A DNA stretch of 64,000 bases from Glandiceps talaboti (Eukaryota; Hemichordata; Enteropneusta; Spengelidae): the NCBI RefSeq assembly GCF_964340395.1, contig NC_135560.1:17222098-17286097 (forward strand), in the 5' to 3' direction. Shown piece after piece: positions 29,401 to 42,900 of this stretch. The first letter of the stretch is position 1. Each line of letters starts with the position of its first letter. The notes under the pieces were generated by a model, which saw only the letters and a list, made by a program, of their open reading frames with translations, did not search any database and was not told the origin of the DNA. Position numbers and translations under genes: made by a program.

Positions 29401-30116
29401 GGTATAAGCCAAGATCATTACTCTGGCCATGGCTTTTTGACATGGTGATGCATTTTATTGTGGTGCACCTGGCTATGTTTCCATGCCACTACATAGGTAT
29501 ATATGTGATAAAACCTTTCTGGCCCAGACATGGTCTTTGCAGATCTCGGTTTTACAGCTTATGGGTCCCCCTAAAGTAGGCCCCATCTGCTTTACAATCT
29601 TGATCTGCAAAAATCCACATCCCATGTAAAAATTGATAGAATTATATGTAACAGTAAAGATATGCAAATATACCAAAGTACATTATTGCAGAAATAAACC
29701 CAATATACAACATGTACATAATATACCTTTTCATAGTTCACCAGTCATATTGAAAACTTTTGTAAAATACCATGTATTTGAGATCCCTCAACTGAAGTTT
29801 GAGTTCTGAAGTATTGCACTTGACACATTTGACATGAGGGGCACCCTCACACATCGGTCAGCCCCTTTCAGGCAGGCTGGTGAGGACAGATCGACATGAC
29901 ATACATTCTTTGTATCTTACAGTCTGAACAATGGCATGCTACAGTTGTGTTTCTGTTCATTCATGTGCTACTACTAAACACCGGTAATTTTCAGCTTCTA
30001 ATATATTCTGTTTTTCTTCTGAATAGGTGCATTGGTTGGAACAGCAAGTTGCAAAGACCCGTGTTAAAAGAAATATCAAATTTACAGATCCAGATTGGCA
30101 GAAACAATGGTACCTT
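19135..30116 (+). CDS. PCSK5: Convertase exons 1-3: signal peptide and prodomain
   Basis: Exon 1 begins with a hydrophobic signal peptide (residues about 6-27, [18 protein letters not shown]). The prodomain follows, with the typical [10 protein letters not shown] start. The inner pH-dependent cleavage site is R68-G-V-H-K-R73, nearly the furin RGVTKR site. The primary autoprocessing site is K100-T-R-V-K-R105 before Asn106. The ATG at 19135 is chosen because it directly precedes the signal peptide; a GTG-led extension upstream has no support. Confidence 0.9.
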
Positions 30117-30878
30117 GTAAGTGAAAACTCTTACCTGCATAGTATATTGAGATTGTAATCATTTAAAAGTGACAGTCATTACTGTGGTTAGTTTCGAGCA
30201 TATATTTCAATGCTCATTCAAATGTCAGTAATCATTGGTTAATGTCTGAGCGCCAATATGATCAATATATTATATAGCACAGTTTTTGGTGATTATTTCT
30301 GATTGAGCAGAGGTTTGTGTGCTGTACATGATTTTTTGCCATGTGGCTATTCAGATGATAACATTATCAAGCCTGAAAGTCAAGTCAAGTCATGTCGATC
30401 ATGTTTCACAATACATATCAGTGATCACTGATGGAAAACATCAAACCAACTCAATGTCAACTACAAGGCCTGATAACAGCAGGAGTAGAGTTTGCACCTT
30501 TCATTTTTCTGTCCGTCTCTATATATTTATTATAACCACAAATTTTGTGTGTAAAAAACTTCTCAAACTCAAGAAAATGAAGAAAACAACAGAAGCGAAC
30601 CCTGTATAAGTTTTGATTTTGAAAGTTCTAACAAGAGAAAAACACAGGTTCTGAATTCATTATTTTTCATTTGTCAAGAATCGAGATGACTTCAACATGA
30701 ACGTAATGGAGGCATGGGAGTTAGGCTATACTGGTAAAGGTGTTGTAGTGACCATTCTGGACGATGGTATTGAGAGGGATCACCCAGATCTAGTTGATAA
30801 CTATGTAAGTATATCCTATCGTATCTATCACAAAACAATACAGGAATCTTGGTAACACAAGTCATACAATTTATGTTG

Positions 30879-30922
<44 letters not shown>

Positions 30923-33900
30923 TGTTTTAATCATGTACTATTTGGACAGTAAGAGTTGAAGTTATCCACATACGTGTGAGTTGGGAATTTCACGTCGAAG
31001 AAACAGATATGTGTACAAGTTTAGTGAGAAGATAATGAAGTGAGACTGTATTTCTGAAAAACCAGGAAAACGCTGTTTTTCTAACCAGTTTTATGAATGT
31101 ATTTGTAGATGAATTAGACTTGAAAACTTGGTTTATACTTTAAACAATTAAAAATGGTCTTGGTGAAAAAATAAACTTTTGCACATACATGTAGTTCATA
31201 ATTTGCTACAGTGATGAGGAACCATTGTAAGCAGAAAGTGCAAAGAGAAATATTAGAATACACCAACTTCCGAAGTGTTATTGTATCTGTTTGTTCATAG
31301 ATAATCTCTTCTCAATTGTTTATGGTTTGATGTGTTATAGCCTGTATGAATCAATAACATAACGATAACTGTATAACACCTTAAATTTTAAGATATAGAA
31401 AAACATGAAATTTATTCAGTTTTAATTACTTTCCAGGACCCTGAAGCCAGTGTAGACATCAATAATGGTGACAATGACCCCATGCCTAGACCAACATGGA
31501 ATGATGAAAACAGGTATGTATAAAGATTTGTAACTAAAGACTTCAATGGCAATGTCTTACTCCAAGGTCAAAGATTTATTAGCCTCCAATGGATGAAGTC
31601 TCGGGGAAGGGGGCTACTATTTTGGGTCCCATCTCTATCATCATGATCAAACAGCCAAAACTCCTCATAGTGCACATGCACAAGTCTGATGTGCATGGGC
31701 CAATTTCAACCAAACCTGGTACAAATGTCAGATACAGTAGTCCACTTATTCACAGTGCTTTGTTTTCGGACCTTAGCTATAATGACTGATAGGTGGCCAT
31801 ATTTGTCAGAGAAAAATTCAAATTATGATTTACTAAGCTGAAATGAGGGTATGCCAATGCTTATGTATGTGGCTGTGTCTGGAGATGCAGTATTTCTGCC
31901 AAGGTTTGGCAACCACAGGAAAAGAGGAGGAAAGTTTGGTAAAAGTTGCATATGTTTGTATGATTTTGGTAGAGAACCCAGTGAAATACCTGTGGAAGTT
32001 GGGTAGATTTTATTTACTTTCTCCCTTGACTATCATAACGTTGAGATATATCTTTGTCTGTGGATGTGTATCTGAACGACTTCGTCAAACGGGCCACAGG
32101 GAAACGGACAAATAATCAATTTTTGTTCTCGCGATTTTCCAGATTTGTAATATTATTTTCTGTATATTTCAAAAAAAGTTTTAAATACTGATTCCTCTCA
32201 CTTTTTTTTTCTATTTCCTACTTGATAATGATATCACTGTCTTATCTTAGTTTATCAGCTTGCATGAATTAGTAGCTTGCTAATTCAAGAACAAACTGAC
32301 TAGGTATTTGCTCACATTAACGCATTATGATAATGCGGTGAGTGTAAACATCCACTGATCATGATCCAACTAATGGCAGTTAGTGGGATCAGTAGATGTT
32401 TACACTCACTGCTGCAATGTGTTAATTGTGCAATTAGAACGTGAGTTTGTTCTAGGATTAGCAATCTGCTAATTAATGCAAAGTTTGAAAACTCTGATAA
32501 GACAGTGGTAACAGTAGAAAATAGTGGGGGGGGGGTGAGAAGAAACTATATTTAAAACTTTATTTGAAATGTAGAGAAAATAATAAAAATCCTGAAAATC
32601 CTGAGAACAAAATTGATTATTTGTCCTTTACCCTGTGGTCAAACACTGCTGTGTTGATTGCAGTAGCACTTTGCAGAGATGTGTACTTTTGGTGTCAAAG
32701 TAACCAGTTCAGAGACAAGCAAAATAGATCTAAAATTGTGATTTTTTTTTGCCAAATGTCTTGAAGTTCAGAATTACCTGGTTGATTAGTGTAACATTTG
32801 ATGTTAGAGAAGCCAAGGCAGTGTTTTTGGTGAGAAATTTGTGTTCCTAATATCAAAGTGTGTTTTGATAATAAAGGCATGGAACAAGATGTGCTGGTGA
32901 AGTGGCAATGAAAGCTAATAGTTCACTATGTGGTGTGGGTGTGGCATATAATTCTAAAATTGGAGGTAAGTTTTGGTTTCTATGACAACCTTTGCATGTA
33001 TTATGATGTAAATTGTATTAAAATTCAGTCATATTAAGGCATTCATTTATAGCCCAATGTTTGAATCCCAAGTTCTTATGTCATTGCTCTCTTACCTGTA
33101 GAGCTGTAAGAATATGTCCATCCTTTTGCCCGGGACCAAATTTTTCTAAAGCTCTTGTCTAAATTTCATTCCTGAGGTGACATATGAACCTGTAAATGGA
33201 CTACCGATTGGTTTTGATGCTTTGAACTTGAGTCCTTGTAAATTCATTGTTACATAATTCTTTAGGACATTCAGTTGTAATTGTAAACTCTTGGTAATGA
33301 TTTCATATATGTAGGAGTGTGAAATTGGTTAAAATAATTTTCAGCACATGGTAACTTTATTTTTACCATATTCATTTGTGTGTTTATAGAACCAGTAAAC
33401 TAATGTTCACTATGTTCTTCCAGGCATCCGTATGTTAGATGGAATGGTTACTGATGCTGTTGAGGCACAGTCACTCAGCCATGAACCACAACATGTGGAT
33501 ATTTACAGTGCAAGCTGGGGACCAGATGATGATGGTAAAACAGTGGATGGCCCAGGAAGGCTTGCTCGCAAATCATTTGAAGATGGTGTCTCTACGGTAT
33601 ATAATATACACTTATTGCCTGGCATTAGTAGACATCTGTTACCACAAGGCTGTTCTGTAGCAACTTTTGCATGCGTCAACTACATTGCATACTTAAACTA
33701 CAGCTTTCAGCCTCAAGAAGTAGTTGCTAGCTGAGGGAAATAGTTGCTACATTACAGCACAAGGGTAATATGACTTTCTAGCACTAAATTTCCTTTTCAA
33801 ATACAGTTACTGTAACAACATTTACAAAACTTCTTTTGCAGGGCCGTAAAGGTAGGGGTTCCATCTTTGTGTGGGCATCTGGCAATGGTGGAAGTGCCTA

Positions 33901-36900
33901 TGACAGCTGTAACTGGGATGGTTATCATGATAGTATATATACCATTTCTATCAGCAGTGCTTCAGAGGGTGGTAAAATTCCATGGTATGCAGAGTTATGT
34001 GCATCAACTCTAGCTTCAACATATAGTAGTGGTGGCCGAAATGATAGACAAATTGTAAGTATTCTTTCATAGCATAAATTTATGTATTTAGTATCTTTCA
34101 CTTGTTCGGAAAATGGGGACTATGAAGATTATTGGATCTGACTTTTTGAGACACCAACAGGCAAATCCCAGAGGGGACTACTACGTCTGTCCCGTCCATC
34201 CATCTATGCATTGTGCAACTGTCTGTTTATTTTTACCTGTATCTTAGACATGCATGGCCTGATTCCAACCAAACCTGGCACAAATGTTAGATGCTATAGT
34301 TATCATATGCACATTACTTTGTTTCATGTCCTTCACATAGTTCATCATGTACATCACTTTATTTGTGACCTTTACGATATAGTTTAACTTAATTGCCAGC
34401 AATTTCTTTCATCATTAAATTCAGATTATGAATTAGAAATTTGATATATTTGAAATGTTGATAGGGGGGAGGGGACTATGTGTTCAACGAAGACTTGTTT
34501 TAAAAAAAAGACCTCTCGCCAGGATTGTTCAGGTCTGTAAATTTCAACTTCACAGGAACAGAGGCTTTATGTCATAATTATATGACTTGCTTTCACACTT
34601 AACTTAAATGTTGTATCAAACTTGTCTCATAGAACACAGTCGATCTACGTCATAAATGCACTGATAGACATACTGGGACATCAGCCTCAGCACCTTTAGC
34701 AGCTGGTATTTTGGCGCTAGTTTTAGAAGCAAAGTAAGTCAGAATATCGTTGAATACTTTATTTTAAGACATATATGATTAGTTCCCAAATGTGGACTGT
34801 TACAATGGGCTCTGCCCATTCATGTGTCTGTCCATAGTATATCATTTCTCTGACATGCAATATCCGATTTCAATCGGGCCTTTGGCCCTCAATATCAGTA
34901 TGCGATTATAGTAGTATTGTGCCGGATCGGAGTGCAGCAACGACTTAAGTTTAGATAAAACGTAGGGAAAAAAAGGCGTGAGCGACTGTCAACAGTCTAG
35001 AACAACATATGCAATGCACATGTCTACATAAATGTATTTATGCTGTTATTTGAATACTTCTGTGTGTATCATAAATATCATTATGTGTATGTAAATGACT
35101 TGATGTGTACATAAACACCATCATGCTTTATGCTGAAATGATCTCATGTGTCCATAAATCACTTTTTGTGTACATGAATGGCTTTGATTGTACATAAAAT
35201 TCTTTACACTATATTGTACATAATTGCTGTTATCTGTATTTTGTCTCTATGCTATGCATATACATGTATGTGTGTGTATGTGTGTTTGTCTGTGTGTCTG
35301 TTAGTTTTTTAATATATAATATTTTTCTTTGGTAGTCCTGAGTTGACTTGGCGAGATATACAACACATCATTGTCAGAACTTCAAGAAGAAGTAATCTTC
35401 AGATTATGAGAGATAACCGTCCTAAGAGAAACAAGGATGTGGATGATGATCGCTGGATAACCAATGGTGCTGGTTACCAAGGTAACACTTGTCATTCTTT
35501 GTCAATCAAAGGAAAGCAAATTTATTCTATTGTACATATGCCAAAAAAGTTACTTTAACAGCTTATGGCATCAACACCTGACAGTAGATTTTTGTAAATA
35601 GTAGAATGTTGTAACCAAAGTCATGTTTGAGGGGCATATGACAGTGTTCTCAAAGTACTGTCAGGTGACTCCACTAGGGGTTAAAGAACTATCAGGTGAC
35701 TCCACCAGGGGATCACATGACTAGAGGGCTTAACATCATTATGTTGATGACAGCTGAATGATTTGGACGAAAGTTACATTGTCTCATCAAAACTAGATTC
35801 TGGAAAGGTTACTTTATCTGTAATAATATAGTTACACTTTACAGTAAATATTTTAAAATAATCTTAACACCCTTTATCTTTGTTGTATTTCTCATTATAG
35901 TGAGTCATGCCTATGGTTTTGGATTGTTAGATGCTGGTGCTATGGTCAAACTTGCCAAAGGCTGGAAGACAGCCCCAAAGCAGCATGTGTGTGTGTTGCC
36001 TACAGAAAGTACACCCAGGTACCATGAAATATACTAATCTAGCTGTGTGACAAAGATAATTAAAGTTAAAAGACATAGCCATACACTGTAACCCTAGATA
36101 TTTTCACCATCAGAAATGTTTTGATATTACGGTCTTCAAACACAATTTTTTACAAATTACTTAAAGCCTGGTGCACTGTTCAAGTATGTACAAAGAGGCA
36201 TTTTTAGTCACTACTTATTTTATTTTTTTTTTCCACAGAAATGATGGAAATAACTCTTTAGTGAAAATGTCAGTATTTTGTGCAGACAGTACACACAAAT
36301 GAAAGAAATTATATGTCAGTATCCCCAAGTTATGGTGGCACATGAATGCCTAAAGTTAGGGATACTTAAAATAGTTTTTAGAAAAATACATTGAGAAAAA
36401 ATAAGGTGATGATTTGATGTAAACAGTACAATACATGTATCACCTTCACATTTGAATACAAACACATGCCATGCCATAAATCCACATACATTGACCTATC
36501 ATACCACATACCTCCATATACAACATACATATGCTCCCAAACCTGGAAGTACACACCATACATCACATATTCATCCCATACACGCCTCTATACACAACAT
36601 GTTCATGCTCACAAACCAAGTACACACAACATACGATACCACCAACACAGCCCATCATATATACCTCTATACACAATATACACATGCTCACAAACTAAAA
36701 GTACACACCACATATGATACCACCAACACAGCCTGTCATACATACCTCTATACACATTAATGTACACATGCCCTCAAACTGAAAGTACACATCACATACC
36801 ACATACCGGTATGCTACATATACCTTGTACAACATGCACATGCTCACAAACCACATACACACAACATACCCATTTGCATATCCATGCACATTTACAAACC

Positions 36901-39900
36901 AATTACATGTACAAATCATGTGCCCTATTATTATGCAAGCCTACCGGTATAAAGACCATATCCAATACATACCCCATACATGCTGCGTTCTCCCCACTAT
37001 AGAGAAAGCCCAATGCTAACAATGTCCTTGCAACCCAAGCTGCCGTGCTTCAAAAGTGTTCTACCATCCTTGACTTTTAGTATTACAATGTATTATAATA
37101 ATACTTGCAGAAGAAGAAATACGATTATTTACTAACAAATCTAAAATTGTTTTCATCTTTAGACTGATTTCTGGCAAGGCCCCGGTAAGAATTTCAATAT
37201 CATCAGATGGTTGTCTTGGTTCAGGAAGTGCCATACAATACATTGAACATGTCCAAGTTAAACTTACCGTGGACTTCACTAGAAGAGGTGACCTTGCTGT
37301 ATTCTTAACCTCACCAGCTGGTACAAGGTCAACTCTACTGGCACCAAGGCAGATGGATCGTACAAGAGAAACAGTAAAAGACTGGGTTACTATGACAACA
37401 CATTGTTGGGGTGAACCAGCTGATGGAACTTGGACACTTGAGGTGCAAAATAGAGGACCTTCATCAAATGCAGGTAAGATATTACATTTATTTTTTTTAA
37501 ATCATATTCCTGTTATTAGATTTGTTTTTACCACAACTAAACTGAGGTTTAGTAGCACTATGGGCATGGTAAAGCATCTGGCTGTGTGTCTGTATGCCTC
37601 TAAACACCATAAAGTCAAAACCTGCTGGATTGATTGACTAGATATTTGGTTGGCACACTACTTTTGGCGTCTAGTTGGGGAATTGTTCAAAGCAAAATGG
37701 TCAAAAAACTCATGGGCAATTTGGTCTGAAATTTAAAAACTGTTTATGACATGATGGCATCAGTGATATGCAAATTATGTCTAAAAATGCTTCTTTTTGT
37801 CAAAAATCTTTCATTGCAAAACTACTGAGCAGATTGGGCTGAAATTTAATGGGGAAGCATCTGGGGATGTGTAGAAGAAGATGTATGATGATGCTATCAA
37901 ATTAGGTCTAAAAATGGCAATTTTGGCCTAAAAGTTATATCACGAAAACTGCATGGTGAATGGGGCTGAAATTTGGTGGGGGATGTTTTTGGAGGTGTCA
38001 TTCTGCAGATACTGTTCAAAACATTTTGATACAACTGACCCAAGCAACCATTAGCATGACCTTAGCAACAGTGAAATAATGTATATTAGAAAGTAAAAGG
38101 GATGGGTAGGCAAGTGAATAAAGATTGTAAAAATGTATGCAAATATGCCTAGCAACAAGACTATGCCCACAGCAACAGCCAATTGATAGTGTGTATTGCA
38201 AAGATAGCAACAGGGATTAATAGACAAGTGGATAAGCATTCCAAAAAATGGACATATATATACCTAGCAACAAGACGATGCCCATAGCTACTGTGAAATG
38301 GTGATGTACATTTATTTTGCAAAAATAACAACATGGATGGTTAGGCAAGTGGATTATCTTTCAAAAAATTGACAGAATTGACCCAGCAATGAAGATACTG
38401 CCCTAATACTAACAGTATGATTATTATGATGTATATAAACATCTTTAAACTATATAGTTGTGCTGCAATGCCATTGGCACTATTTTTTATATTCAGAGTT
38501 TCATCCATCGTGAAATACAGAACATTCTGTTTAGATTATTATTATACTAAATTATGAGTACTGAAACTTAGCAGTGAATGTAACCTCTCAGAATACATTG
38601 TAGTGCCACCTAATGTAAATAGTTACCTTGAATGCATTGGACAAGTTATTTATTTAACCTTTAGCAATAGTATACTCAAATTTCTATAATTTGAACTAAT
38701 TGAGGGTTTTCCCTTGGGGTGGTGGGTTCATGAAGTATTAACACGATAATCAGATATCTGGAGTACTATCAACATAAAGCCGTAAAATTATTTGAAAACT
38801 TACAAACCAGAAAGCATCAGTAAAATAATGTCAATATATGATTGTTGAATTGTTAATTCAGGCACACTGCATGAGTGGACCCTGACTGTATATGGTACTG
38901 ATAGCCCAGTCAATCCAGGACCTTCACCAGCCGTGGCATCCGCATCACCAGCTGTTGTCAAAGTAGAAAGAAATGTGAATGCTACAAAACATCCACAAAC
39001 TAGAGCTCAAGGTTTTGATGATGACTTTGTATCTGATGATTATTCTGACTACTATTATTCTGCTGATGACTGTGACGAGGAATGTCTTGACGGATGTGAT
39101 GGATCAAACCCTGAAGATTGTTGGACTTGTAGAAATTTCAGGGACAGGTTGACTCTGTAAGTGCATTTTAAACAAAGTGTGTAATATAAAGTTTCTCTAT
39201 AGAGGTTTTGCTTTACTTGAGTATCCTCATTGTGTGGCTGTTCTTACATTTTGTAACACTAGCAGACTGTGAATTACATGACAGGAAGTACCAATCATTT
39301 GAAGAGGTAGAAATAAGATTGAAAGTGTAGTGCCCCCTCATGTGTTGTAGTCATCGATTACTTTCGTTTTTGTATCTTGGGCAACCTGTATCAATGTGTC
39401 CAGATGCATTCTTTGCTTCTGATGTTCACCACTGTTTCTGATAGTCATGAAAAATTGAAATGCAGCGATCCTTCAAGTTATTTTAATTGACTACCTTTGT
39501 TTTTTTTATCATAGGAAATGTGTTTCCATGTGTCCAGATGGGTTCTATGCTCCTGATGTTCACCATCGTTGCCGATACTGTGATGAGAAATGTGGAACCT
39601 GCAATGGACCATCAGAGTACGACTGTCTGTCATGTCCTGATGGCCAGTTTCTTATTGAAGACAGGTCTCAGTGTACTGATGACTGTGGAGTTGGATATTT
39701 TCTTGGCAAGTCATCAACCATCAACATCTTCTGTTTAGTAAACAGTGTAGTTAAACCCCAATGTTTGAATCCCATGGTTATGGATTAACAGTATCTTATT
39801 GGTTTAGCCATAAAATGATTAAAAGTGATTAACATTTCGTTGAGGACCAACTTTGCAAACAATATCAAATCAGTGCTTATATCTGTATTCTTTCTTTTTC

Positions 39901-42900
39901 ACAATAGAATATGAAACCCAAAATTGTGTGCCGTGTGAAAGTCATTGCAAACAGTGTCTGGGCAGCGCTGATTTCTGTATATCATGTCAAGATGGAATGG
40001 AAATGCAGGGTAGTACATGTCTTATTGGATGTCCAATGCATACATACAAAGATATAGATGACAAATGTCAGCAATGTGATGAGTCCTGTTATAGCTGCAC
40101 TGGGCCTTCAGATGAAGAGTGTCTGGACTGCCAACAGGGTTATATCCTGCAAGAAAGGAAATGTCTTAGGGGAGACTCCTGTGGAGAGAGCTATTATAGA
40201 AATACTTATGTTGACCCTCCTGAATGTGCAGAGTAAGTGACTGTGTAGTTAAAATTAAATACTGTAGTATTACCCAATATTTTGGTCAACCATAAATTAA
40301 CTAACTAGCCTTGTCGCTATGAGTCGCTAGATGAGTTTCAATAGCAATCTTGTGCTGGATTTGGTGTCACTTTTCTGATTTAATTGTTCATCGTTAAAGG
40401 GGAATGCCCCCCCCCCCCCCACCACACACGCACAGAAACACACATCCAGTTTAAGTCATTATTAAAATGTATTGAACCCAAAATTCATTTAATAAATTTA
40501 CTTCTTTTTTAAAGTATTGTTTTTCCATAGCATTAACAAAACTTAAACCTCTGACTTTTTAATTATTTTTTTGTTTTTCTGTGATGTTCATTCAACTTTT
40601 ATCACATTGTTTTTCAGATGTCATGAAACCTGTAAAACTTGTATAGGCCCTGGTGAAGATGATTGTCTAGAATGTGCTGAAAGCCTCCATTTCAATGATG
40701 GAAGATGTCAACAGACCTGTGCTTATGGTAAGTGGTGACAATACTCCATTTAATTGGCAAAGTCAAGCCAGTTATTCCATATCACAAATACTTTGTGTTA
40801 CCCATTTCTTTTAAATCATGTATAAAAGTAATACCGAACAAAAAGAAATATATGCATTCACTACTTTTGTATCTTATCATGCCACCATTGTTGTATAGAA
40901 GTAAAGAATTTCAGATGTTCTGTGTTTTCTATGAAGACTTGTTAAAGGTCAGTGTGCAAGTGTCCATTTGTGCCCATGCTTCAAAGGTGTTCACATCATT
41001 TGTTTGTTTGTTTGTTTGTACTTTCATTTGTAGGTGAATATATGGGAACAGATAATGAGTGTAAGGCATGTGATGAATTTTGTGTACAATGCCAAGGTCA
41101 AGGGCAATGTTATGAGTGTGAGTATGGCAAGTTTCTAGACGATGAAGCAACGTGTGTACAGGAATGTAGGAATGGTAAATACGGTTACAATGGAGAATGC
41201 CATACCTGTCACTCATCCTGTAAGAAATGTCAAGGAAGTGGAGCTGCAGACTGTATTCAATGTAAACGAGGTAAGGTCTCCCTGCACTTTAACAAGTACC
41301 AGCATTTTCAGCCTGATTTTGGTTTATTTCAACTGTGTTGTTGTGAGCACAGTAAGAATACTTCAAATTAACCTGCCAATAAAGGACATTTAGTACAAAA
41401 ACTAGAGCAGTTCTCAGGGTGAAAATATATACCTCTGGCATAGGTAAAATTTTAGTTGCCATAGTAACCAATATATTTCTGAAATCAGTTAGAAATCAGC
41501 ATTAGACTTAGCCCTGACAATATCTTGTAAATATATATACATGTACTAAGCTATTGTTTGATTCTTGCCTTTATACCTTGACTTATGCAACATTTTGTCT
41601 CTTACTCTTAGATAGATAACTTAATATCATGTGATTAATTTTAGTTTTACCCATTTATTGTTTAAGATGAAGACGACAGAAGGTTTCTACAGGAAGGCAT
41701 GTGTGTGTCTCATTGCTCTACTGGTTACTATGGTGATGAGGATGCTAATGTGTGTAGATCTTGTGATCCATCGTGTTTGAGCTGTGATGGTCCATCTAGT
41801 AGAGATTGTCTAGAGTGTGCTGAAAATGATCCTGTTGAGGGAGAGTGTGCTGGAACAGATGAATCAGACTGTGACTATGTTTGCAAGACTTGTAATCCAA
41901 GTAAGCAGTTACTTGATAATAACTCCACCCTCCCAGTAGTAAACAAGTATATGATAACCTGTGTTTTGCAACTATTATTTTTTAACCTTACACTCCTAGC
42001 CCCATGTAAATCAACATATTCAGCAACCTACTGCGTCAATCTGATTAAAATCCGATGTAGATGTCGGCTAATCGTTCATTGCTAGTGTACCTTCGTTATT
42101 TTGCTTGAATTGACCTGCGTGGTACATGTTTACGTTTTTAATCCTGATCGCCTCCTCTACATCTGAAGTGGCGCCCATACAAATTCTAAAAACATTCAGT
42201 GATTGTATTGCTATATATTTATGGTAATTAAAGAATTCTTGTTTAGATGTACCTCTATGCATTTCGTCTTATGTACATGTTAGCTACATTGGAACGCGTT
42301 TCCTGGTAGTGTTCATGTTTATCTCAGCGAACGCGTAAGTGTTCTCTGTAGTAGAGCCGTAGTACGCTTCTCCTCGAACATAAAGTAGTCATGAAGTATT
42401 GTACGATTCATAGAAATATTTGCCACAGTTGTGTTATATGAACTCAGAAAAGGGGAAATTTAAGATATAATTTCTAAAAAAACGTCCTTATGAAAATTTC
42501 GGGCACTTTGCATTGCATTGCATTGCATTGCATCGCATACACTATAAACTGTCTTCAGTAAGATGCAACCTGATTGACTGTGTGGCTCACGGAGCAGAAA
42601 TTCGTTTGTATGGCCGCCACTTCAGATGTAGAGGAGGCGATCAGGATAAAAATGTAAACATGTACCACGAAGGTCAATTCAGGCAAAATAAGTAAGGTAC
42701 AATAGCAATGAACAATTAGCCGACATCTACATCGGATTTTAATCAGATTGCCTACTGCGTGTACTTCATGTGATAATGATAAATATCTGTTTTATAGGAC
42801 ATCCTGAAAAGTGTACATCATGTTTTAATGGTAAATACCTGTCGGAAGATGATTGTGTAGAAAGCGAGCTTTGCCCATCGGGTACATTTGGAGACGATGC

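Larger units (their letters stand above)
19300..30026 (+). other. Introns 1 and 2 of the convertase gene
   Basis: Intron 1 (19300-22849) and intron 2 (22955-30026) are the largest of the gene. Besides the 105-nt exon 2, they contain a (TG)n tract, two palindromic elements and a dispersed repeat listed separately. I found no other gene; first introns of this size often hold enhancers, but nothing here identifies one. Confidence 0.6.

Noticed and set aside
30692-30934. Minus-strand frame with a poly-glutamine stretch
   Set aside because: It is the reverse of a (TTG)n microsatellite and overlaps convertase exon 4 on the other strand.
36452-37002. Thr/His/Tyr-rich frames of about 80-100 codons
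   Set aside because: Composition of an AC-rich degenerate repeat, open in several frames at once.
42513-42695. 60-codon ORF within the inverted-terminal transposon
   Set aside because: It crosses a (CATTG)n tract and the right terminal repeat and resembles no transposase.
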